14,599 bases of DNA, taken from contig JBBSUX010000063.1 in the NCBI GenBank assembly GCA_038234045.1, positions 1 through 14,599 on the forward strand, in the 5' to 3' direction. Source of the DNA: JBBSUX01 sp038234045 (lineage in GTDB: Bacteria; Pseudomonadota; Gammaproteobacteria; Burkholderiales; Burkholderiaceae_C). A program made the position numbers and the translations under genes. How positions within the stretch are numbered: the first letter of the stretch is position 1; every line of letters begins with the position of its first letter. The notes under the pieces were generated by a model. That model was given only the letters and a program-made list of their open reading frames with translations, did no database searches and was not told where the DNA came from. This document shows positions 8,628 through 13,832 of this stretch, in pieces.

Positions 8628-8628
8628 A
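8605..8628. promoter_or_regulatory. Perfect 8-bp inverted repeat carrying both -35 boxes
   Basis: TTTGACAT (8605-8612) and ATGTCAAA (8621-8628) are separated by the 8 nt CCTCGGCA. Each arm holds TTGACA for the opposite strand. The symmetry could also form an operator with half-site centres 16 bp apart, so one regulator might control both operons. Confidence 0.55.
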
Positions 8629-8634
8629 TATCTT
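8606..8634 (+). promoter_or_regulatory. Predicted sigma70-like promoter for the small repeat protein and CBASS operon
   Basis: A perfect TTGACA (8606-8611), a 17-nt spacer and TATCTT (8629-8634, 4/6 to TATAAT) give a strong plus-strand promoter. Transcription would start near 8641, leaving a leader of about 37 nt before the ATG at 8678, which has AGGAAG at 8668-8673. No second convincing promoter is seen in the 53 nt before the CD-NTase gene, so this one probably drives the whole plus-strand operon. Confidence 0.6.
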
Positions 8635-8677
8635 TTCCATGCACCATCCTTCGTGATGCTCATATTTAGGAAGCGAA

Positions 8678-8917
8678 ATGGCCAATAATGAAAAATCCTC
8701 GCCCCGCGTCGCCCGTACCGCCTCCAGCGTGCTCAGGGACCCAAGTTCGAGCGAGACCGCCAAATCACTGGCAGGTAGTGCCCTGTCCCAAGCCAAGCCG
8801 TCTAACGAGACGTCCAAGCCGATCGCAAGCAAAGCGGCCAAGGCCCTGGATGACGGACGTAGTAGCCGGACGACAAAGACCCTGGCCGGTAGCGTTTTGA
8901 CGCAGAAGCGGAAGTAA
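8678..8917 (+). CDS. Small basic protein made of two tandem ~33-residue repeats
   Basis: The 79-aa protein (MANNEKSSPRVARTAS start) is rich in Ser, Ala and Lys. Residues about 8-40 and 45-77 align as two copies: SPRVARTASSVLRDPSSS with AKSLAGSALSQ, and SKPIASKAAKALDDGRSS with TKTLAGSVLTQ. The shared pattern is a helix-like A..LxD, an SS turn, then K-LAGS-L-Q. Each copy may form a short helical hairpin. No signal peptide, membrane segment or metal site is seen. I have the impression that similar small proteins are widespread, but I cannot name the family or a function. It has a good ribosome site (AGGAAG, 4 nt before ATG) and its own promoter. It lies 53 nt upstream of the CD-NTase gene on the same strand, so it probably is the first gene of that operon. 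Confidence 0.75.
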   Translation: MANNEKSSPRVARTASSVLRDPSSSETAKSLAGSALSQAKPSNETSKPIASKAAKALDDGRSSRTTKTLAGSVLTQKRK

Positions 8918-8970
8918 TCAAGACACCGTCGTCATAGCTGATGGCGGCCACCAACACTGAGGTAGCGTAG

Positions 8971-10158
8971 ATGGACGGCAAGGCACCTTCGAACAGTTCG
9001 GTACTTCGTGAAACGCTCGCCGCGCAGTTGCTGGGGCGAGTAGCCGATTCGCTCGACATCACGCCAACCCAATTTGAGCGGGCCAAGCAGGCGTACGAGA
9101 CAGTCAGCGAAGTAGTAACCACCAGCACCGACCCTCGGCTAGCCAGTGCAAAGGTGTTCCCTCAGGGCTCTTTTGCCATTGGAACCGTCGTCCGACCGGC
9201 GGACAACGAAGAAGGCGAGTTCGACGTCGACCTAGCGTGCCGTCTCTCTGCTACCACCTCGCTTGATCCCTCAATAGCCAAGCGCCTGATCGGTGATCAA
9301 CTCGCAGCAGACGGTCGATATGCCTCTAAGTTAGAGGAAAAGCCCCGGTGCTGGCGCGTGAACTATGCGGGACTCTTTCACCTCGACTTGTGCCCCTTGG
9401 TGCACGCGGGACAGTCTGATGCGATTCCTGATAAGGGGCTGGCATGCTGGATTCTTACGCACCCCGAGGCATACGCGGCATGGTTCAATGAACTAGCAAA
9501 CAGGGCTCGCACCCGACTCCTGAACGAGCAGGCTGTTCTGAAGGCGGAAGTTGTCCCGTTCCCGGATGAAAACCCCGACAAGGGCTGGCTCCGCCGCGCG
9601 GTTCAACTATTGAAGCGCCATCGCGACCTCTGGTGCCAACGCGCAGATCAACACGCTGGATTCGCTCCGATCTCCATCATCCTCACCACCCTGGCAGCTC
9701 GGTCGTTTGAACGTGAGGTCAATTCCGGCAACCAATTCTCTAACCCTTACGAGCTGATGCAAAGGGTTATCACTGGGATGCCCCAAGGTATCGAGCAGCG
9801 ACTTGTCGCTGGTCAGCTGGATTGGTGGGTACAAAGCCCCGTCGCTTCTGAGAACTTCGCTAACAGGTGGAACGAGAATAGTCTCTGGGTGGACGCGTTC
9901 GTAGCCTGGCATCAAGACGCCATCTCAAATGTTCATCAACTGGTCACTGCCTCCGGCCTCGATAGCGTCCGCCCGTTGCTGGAACGAAGCTTCGGCTCTG
10001 GCGTTTCGACCAAGGCCATTAAGGCTTATGCAGAAGACGCGCGGACTGCAAGAGATAACGGTTCGCTTAGGTACGCACCTGCTGCCGGTGGGCTGATCGC
10101 CACAAGTTCGGCTTCAGCCGGGATCATTGTTCCCCGCCACACCTTCTACGGTGACTGA
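8971..10158 (+). CDS. CBASS cyclic-oligonucleotide synthase (CD-NTase)
   Basis: This is a cGAS/DncV-like nucleotidyltransferase that makes a cyclic di- or trinucleotide second messenger after phage infection. The 395-aa product has the family core: GS at 66-67 within VFPQGSFAIGTVVRP, metal-binding D85 and D87 in EFDVDLAC, and the third aspartate D139 in LFHLDLCPLV. An OAS1_C-like helical second half follows, with DKGWLRRAVQLLKRHRD near 203-219. All three acidic residues are present, so it should be active. The clade may be G, common in short type II systems, but I am not sure. The C-terminus reads VPRHTFYGD; a Gly near the end is what an E2-like partner would need for conjugation. GAGGT at 8959-8963 is the ribosome site. 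The stop overlaps the E2-like gene. Confidence 0.93.
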   Translation: MDGKAPSNSSVLRETLAAQLLGRVADSLDITPTQFERAKQAYETVSEVVTTSTDPRLASAKVFPQGSFAIGTVVRPADNEEGEFDVDLACRLSATTSLDPSIAKRLIGDQLAADGRYASKLEEKPRCWRVNYAGLFHLDLCPLVHAGQSDAIPDKGLACWILTHPEAYAAWFNELANRARTRLLNEQAVLKAEVVPFPDENPDKGWLRRAVQLLKRHRDLWCQRADQHAGFAPISIILTTLAARSFEREVNSGNQFSNPYELMQRVITGMPQGIEQRLVAGQLDWWVQSPVASENFANRWNENSLWVDAFVAWHQDAISNVHQLVTASGLDSVRPLLERSFGSGVSTKAIKAYAEDARTARDNGSLRYAPAAGGLIATSSASAGIIVPRHTFYGD

Positions 10159-10639
10159 TATTGGCTACAACCGGATTCATCGCTTTGACCTCGGAGGTCA
10201 GCTCCTGCATTTGCGTGCTCTCGGGATTGAAAACAGTGTTGGGCAGTTGCGCAACAGGCTGCTCACTTTTCAGTTCGTGGCGCAGCCAACACCATTGAGC
10301 CGCAGCTATGAACTGCGACTTACCTACCGACGCGGCGAAAAACCTGAGATCAGAGTTCTGTCACCCAACGTAGCTGTGCTGGCGGAAGGCCATGATTTGG
10401 TTCCCCATCTTTACGACCATCACCATCCGGTGAAGCTCTGCTTGTATCTTCCTAGGACTCGCGAATGGGGCCCGGAAATGTCGCTAGCTCACACATTGGT
10501 TCCGTGGGCCGTTGACTGGCTTCTTCACTTTGAAGCTTGGCTCGCCACGGGTGAGTGGTCTGGAGGAGGAGAGCACCCTCAACCCTCTAACCAAGAGAAG
10601 CAAGACAGAAACCTAAAACGAACCGGTAAGAAGCGATGA
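10151..10639 (+). CDS. Stand-alone E2-like protein of short type II CBASS
   Basis: In short type II CBASS a lone ubiquitin-conjugating (E2)-like protein acts on the CD-NTase, without the E1 and JAB parts of the long form, to raise its activity. With the GTG start the product is 162 aa. Landmarks are HLYDHHHPVKLCLYLP, where C97 is the probable catalytic cysteine, then HTLVPWAVDWLLHFEAWL and TGEWSGGGEHP, all typical of this family. The C-terminal tail (about 143-162) is Lys/Gln-rich. I chose GTG 10151 because it overlaps the CD-NTase stop by 8 nt (GTGACTGA), suiting coupled translation; a TTG at 10127 would add eight residues and is less likely. Neither has a good ribosome site. The 3' end overlaps the SAVED gene (ATGA). 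Confidence 0.87.
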   Translation: MTDIGYNRIHRFDLGGQLLHLRALGIENSVGQLRNRLLTFQFVAQPTPLSRSYELRLTYRRGEKPEIRVLSPNVAVLAEGHDLVPHLYDHHHPVKLCLYLPRTREWGPEMSLAHTLVPWAVDWLLHFEAWLATGEWSGGGEHPQPSNQEKQDRNLKRTGKKR

Positions 10640-11736
10640 GTCCGCTATTTCAACGAATCACCGAAAAAATCATCGATTGGGCTACGCGCGAACGAAATAT
10701 TGAGCGGAAGTTCCTCGTTGCTGGCGCAATTTGCATCACCGCTGCGGTTGGCAAGGGCCTTGCCATCTCGGTAGCGACGAAGATATTTGGCCACGAAGTA
10801 ACACTAAGCGCACTTCCATCGATTTCCGGGGTGCTTCAGTGGATGCTAGTCGGCGTCGGAGTTCTGCTCATGGGCTGCGGCGCGATTCTGGGAACCGTAA
10901 GGTATTTCCATCATCGCTCTGACAACGACAGGCGGCGTATTCTAGTAATCGAGCAACGCGGGCTGCGGGACACAACCGACACTCCATTGATTGACGCAAT
11001 CCCCACAGCACTGCTCGGCCGGAAAGAATCGATTCTTATCGACATCCGTGAGCGCATAAAGGATGGCGAGGTAACGCATCCAGAAAAGGCATTGGAGCGC
11101 GTCGCCGGCCTGCCTATGGAACTCGAACGCCGACGAAGCGGGATGGCAGCCACGGATATTTCCACTGTATACGGTGGTCTATCGCCAGTCCCATTTACTT
11201 TTTTGGCTGGACTGCTCTTGGACGACGAAAGCAAAATTGTTGTTATGGATTGGGATCGTAATTCCAGCCATTGGCGCACACTTGACGGCGAGGACGACGG
11301 AGCGTCATTTTTCATTCGTGGCTTCGATCAGATCCCGGTTGGATCCAAGGATGTTGCCGTGGCTATTTCTGTGTCCTATCGAGTAGACGTCGACTCGGTC
11401 CAGAAAGCAGCTCCTGGAGCCACCGTGATTGAGCTGGATCTAACCTCAAGATCAACTGATTCTCACTGGGCTGAAGAGAAGCAGCAACGACTAGCTCAAG
11501 AGTTCTTGAATGCAGCGATTCGCATTGCAGATTTGGGAGCTACAACCATTCATCTTTTCATCGCCGCACCAAATAGTGTTGTATTTCGGCTGGGCCGAAT
11601 CTACGACAAGCGCAACCTGCCTCACATACTGGTCTATCAATACCAAAGGGGGCGGGATATTGAGCATCCTTGGGCCGTGGATATGCCAGTTCAGGATCTA
11701 CTGCAACCCAGAATTCGTTACACGTCTGCTCAATAG
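10636..11736 (+). CDS. cap14: Two-TM SAVED-domain CBASS effector (Cap14 type)
   Basis: This is the predicted killing protein. The SAVED domain binds the cyclic nucleotide from the CD-NTase, and the membrane part is then thought to disrupt the inner membrane and stop phage spread. Of 366 aa, residues about 26-46 and 68-90 are hydrophobic helices (the second includes WMLVGVGVLLMGCGAIL). A linker with ILVIEQRGLRD and ILIDIRERIKDGE follows, then the SAVED fold from about 180. There YGGLSPVPFTFLAG leads to VVMDWDRN and WRTLDGEDD (about 202-221), and the hallmark HLFIAAPNSVVFRLGR lies at 306-321, with HILVYQY at 330-336. There is no nuclease domain, which sets it apart from Cap4. The ATG at 10636 overlaps the E2 stop by 4 nt. 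No truncation is seen. Confidence 0.9.
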   Translation: MSPLFQRITEKIIDWATRERNIERKFLVAGAICITAAVGKGLAISVATKIFGHEVTLSALPSISGVLQWMLVGVGVLLMGCGAILGTVRYFHHRSDNDRRRILVIEQRGLRDTTDTPLIDAIPTALLGRKESILIDIRERIKDGEVTHPEKALERVAGLPMELERRRSGMAATDISTVYGGLSPVPFTFLAGLLLDDESKIVVMDWDRNSSHWRTLDGEDDGASFFIRGFDQIPVGSKDVAVAISVSYRVDVDSVQKAAPGATVIELDLTSRSTDSHWAEEKQQRLAQEFLNAAIRIADLGATTIHLFIAAPNSVVFRLGRIYDKRNLPHILVYQYQRGRDIEHPWAVDMPVQDLLQPRIRYTSAQ

Positions 11737-11750
11737 ATTCAGAGGTCAGC

Positions 11751-12722
11751 ATGCCTATCATTCCCACGCAATGGAAAGGACGGCCAGCTAACTCGGTTCC
11801 TTTCGGCCTGAGAGATGGCCGGCTCTATTACGTAACCGATGTGCCTTTTGGAAAGCTGTGCGATTGCGTTTGCCCAGATTGTAATGAGCCGCTGATCGCC
11901 AAGAACAATCCGTCGCCGACTAGAAAGCGCGCATTTCATTTTCAACATCGCGCAAGAAACAATTGCACGGGGGGCTGGGAGAGCGCACCTCATCGAATGG
12001 CAAAGGAGATCATCCTTAGGGCTTCGTCGATTGCCCTACCTGGATGGACAAGCGGAGACATTGCGGCCCCTGAGGCCGTTATCTCTATTAGGGACGAATC
12101 AGCCGCGGAAGTGCGTCTCCTAGACGGCCAAATTCGCCCCGATGTGAAGATTAATGGAGATTTCAGCGCAGTCGCGTTTAGGGACCTCTACATCGAAGTT
12201 CGCGTCCACCACGCGGTGGACAATGAGAAGACAGAGATTGTCCGAGCCAACTGCCTCTCGATGATCGAAATAGATCTCTCGAGGGTGACAGATGAGCAAA
12301 TTTTGGATGAAGAATTTTTTACGGCACTGGTGCTTCGAGAGCCAACAAATAGGCGATGGATTCATCTAGGCAATGCCAGCTACCTTTCAACGTCTGCTCG
12401 ACGGGCGGTTATCGAGGTCACCTCGCCTGAGACGCGAAGCAGAACGATTACCACAAAGTCCGGCAGGCCGTTCGACGTGATCGAACAACATGGCATCGTG
12501 CACAAACCCGAAGAATGCTTTCCTATTACGTTCCAGATTCCGGATAGAAGTGTCGGAGTTGAACCAAGCCCCTACGTCCCTGGCCTCTACTCCATCTCTG
12601 GCAAGTCACTGAGAGTTGACCAATATGGTCGACTTCGCTTTGGCTTCAAGTTGTATCTGGATCCAATAGAGATGGACCCGCCGGCAGGGATTAATCCGGA
12701 GCAGCAAGTATTGGCGCTTTAG
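11751..12722 (+). CDS. CoiA-like (competence-protein-family) nuclease, last gene of the CBASS operon
   Basis: The 323-aa protein resembles the CoiA-like nuclease family. Its N-terminal part has a zinc-type motif CPDCNEPLIAK (C41, C44) and HFQH (H63, H66), followed by C72, E77 and H81-RMAKE. A restriction-nuclease-like core follows: RPDV (D131), then LYIEVRVHH with E149 and R151, and later MIEIDLS. The usual ExK lysine is arginine here, so activity needs testing; K160 could substitute. The last ~120 residues match nothing I recognise. It has no sensor or membrane domain, so it may be an accessory or a second effector. ATG 11751 has AGAGGT at 11741-11746 and lies 14 nt after the SAVED stop. An in-frame start 81 nt upstream would overlap that gene without a ribosome site. 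Confidence 0.75.
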   Translation: MPIIPTQWKGRPANSVPFGLRDGRLYYVTDVPFGKLCDCVCPDCNEPLIAKNNPSPTRKRAFHFQHRARNNCTGGWESAPHRMAKEIILRASSIALPGWTSGDIAAPEAVISIRDESAAEVRLLDGQIRPDVKINGDFSAVAFRDLYIEVRVHHAVDNEKTEIVRANCLSMIEIDLSRVTDEQILDEEFFTALVLREPTNRRWIHLGNASYLSTSARRAVIEVTSPETRSRTITTKSGRPFDVIEQHGIVHKPEECFPITFQIPDRSVGVEPSPYVPGLYSISGKSLRVDQYGRLRFGFKLYLDPIEMDPPAGINPEQQVLAL

Positions 12723-12754
12723 GTTAGAGACTTTACGGCCCTCTCACACAAAAA

Positions 12755-12774
12755 AAGGGCCCAAAAGGGCCCTT
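12755..12774. terminator. Rho-independent hairpin terminator, best on the minus strand
   Basis: AAGGGCCC, a loop AAAA, then GGGCCCTT form a perfect 8-bp stem. The minus-strand transcript has a run of six U after the stem, a good terminator for the NrdJb-like gene, which would then have a 3' UTR of about 160 nt. On the plus strand the tail is only TTCT, so it is weaker, but it may still end the CBASS operon 30 nt after its last stop. Confidence 0.7.
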
Positions 12775-12831
12775 CTAAAGTTATAAGCCAAGAATCCATG
12801 TTTGCGCGCACGGAAAAACTTCTACGTATCC

Positions 12832-12900
12832 GCACTAGCAACTTCTAGGTGCCCGCACTAGCAACTTCTGGGTGCCCAACTAGCGCCTTTAGGGTGTCAG
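12832..12900. repeat. 23-bp imperfect tandem repeat, three units
   Basis: Unit 1 (12832-12854) and unit 2 (12855-12877) differ at one base: GCACTAGCAACTTCT, then A or G, then GGTGCCC. Unit 3 (12878-12900) is diverged (ACTAGC and GGGTG kept). Partial traces occur before (ACTTCTACGTATCC) and after (CACAAGCAAT). Units abut with no spacers. They fall in the predicted 3' UTR of the NrdJb-like gene. Function unknown. Confidence 0.75.
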
Positions 12901-12935
12901 CACAAGCAATCGATCGACCTAGACCACGACTTCGT

Positions 12936-13730
12936 TCACCCGCACTTCGAATACCCACAGTTCAAGCACGTCGCACACCCGTCCATCAGCACCAGCGCCT
13001 TGGTACTGCACTTGTGGCACATGGTCGCGGTGGGCGGGAAGCTGGCGCCGTCGCCGGTGACTTCGATGTCTTCGTCATGGCCGCTGCCGGTGGCGGTGGT
13101 GCCAAGCGCAACGCTTACGTCAGAGTTTTTTTTTGAGCGCTGCTGGGTGTCGTAGGCGCGGCGCTTCTCGGCGATCAGGACGCGCTGGTGTTCGCTCATT
13201 TCCGGGTCGTGCATCATCCCGATCGACTTGAGGTGGTCTTCGATGATCATGCCGAGTTCGGCGACCAAGGAGGGCATGTACACGCCACCGGCCTTGAAGT
13301 AACCACCCTTGGGGTCGAACACGGCCTTCATTTCCTCGACCAAGAAGGTCACGTCGCCGCCCTTGCGGAACACGGCGGACATGATCCGGGTCAGCGCGAC
13401 GATCCACTGGAAGTGGTCCATCGACTTGGAGTTGATGAAGATCTCGAACGGGCGGCGGTGCTCATGGTCGGTGCCGGCATTGAGCACGATGTCGTTGAGG
13501 GTCACGTACATGGCGTGTTCGACCAGCGGCGACTTGATCTTGTAGGTGGAGCCCACCAGCACTTCCGGGCGCTCGATGCGCTCGTGCATCTGGATGACGT
13601 CGGCGCCCTTGGCTAGCAGTGCCTCGGCGGCTTCACGGGAAACGGCTTCGGCCTTGACGGCTTCCTTCGCCTTGTCCTCGGGGGTGACGACGCTGTAACC
13701 CTTGATTTTCTTGTCGATCCTGACGGCCAT
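12936..13730 (-). CDS. nrdJb: NrdJb-like protein: TSCPD-domain accessory subunit of B12-dependent ribonucleotide reductase
   Basis: The 264-aa protein matches the separate C-terminal subunit (NrdJb) of class II ribonucleotide reductase in some gammaproteobacteria, which makes deoxynucleotides with adenosylcobalamin. It starts MAVRIDKKIKGYSVVTPE; the TSCPD-like domain covers about 58-165 (STYKIKSPLVEHAMYVTLND, RPFEIFINSKSMDHF). The C-terminus is Cys-rich, C238-C241, C252-C255, C258 and C263, fitting a zinc site or a redox tail that re-reduces the active site. The ATG at 13728-13730 has GGAA upstream. The catalytic partner NrdJa is not in the window. A run of nine A in the coding strand (13126-13134) lies in the linker. 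The gene is GC-rich and appears native, not part of the island. Confidence 0.75.
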   Translation of the reverse strand: MAVRIDKKIKGYSVVTPEDKAKEAVKAEAVSREAAEALLAKGADVIQMHERIERPEVLVGSTYKIKSPLVEHAMYVTLNDIVLNAGTDHEHRRPFEIFINSKSMDHFQWIVALTRIMSAVFRKGGDVTFLVEEMKAVFDPKGGYFKAGGVYMPSLVAELGMIIEDHLKSIGMMHDPEMSEHQRVLIAEKRRAYDTQQRSKKNSDVSVALGTTATGSGHDEDIEVTGDGASFPPTATMCHKCSTKALVLMDGCATCLNCGYSKCG

Positions 13731-13796
13731 GTGGGTTCCGGTGCTGTGTGCTTTGCGATTGGAAGAGGTGCGTATCGATGCGGAGTGGCAGAGCAG

Positions 13797-13819
13797 CCCC
13801 CTCCCATTGCGGGAGGGGG
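13797..13819. terminator. 9-bp GC-rich hairpin after the histone-like gene
   Basis: CCCCCTCCC (13797-13805), loop ATTGC, then GGGAGGGGG (13811-13819) is a perfect 9-bp inverted repeat 14 nt past the stop of the histone-like gene. It lacks a U-run on either strand, so it may protect the mRNA 3' end or act with Rho. It separates that gene from the NrdJb-like gene on the same strand. Confidence 0.45.
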
Positions 13820-13832
13820 TGCGAGGTGCGGC

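Larger units (their letters stand above)
12723..12935. other. Intergenic region between defence island and chromosomal genes
   Basis: Two genes converge on this 213-nt stretch. It holds a hairpin terminator at 12755-12774 and degenerate 23-bp tandem repeats (12832-12900). I find no gene or tRNA. It is the probable right edge of the defence island. Confidence 0.5.

Noticed and set aside
10127..10150. TTG start for the E2-like protein
   Set aside because: Rare start codon with no ribosome site and deeper overlap. GTG at 10151 fits stop-start coupling. Not fully excluded.
11670..11750. Longer N-terminus for the CoiA-like protein
   Set aside because: It would overlap the SAVED gene by 67 nt. 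The ATG at 11751 has AGAGGT at the right distance and gives a sensible family start.
12832..12900. Possible short CRISPR array
   Set aside because: Units abut without unique spacers, are only 23 bp long and decay in identity. No cas genes nearby.
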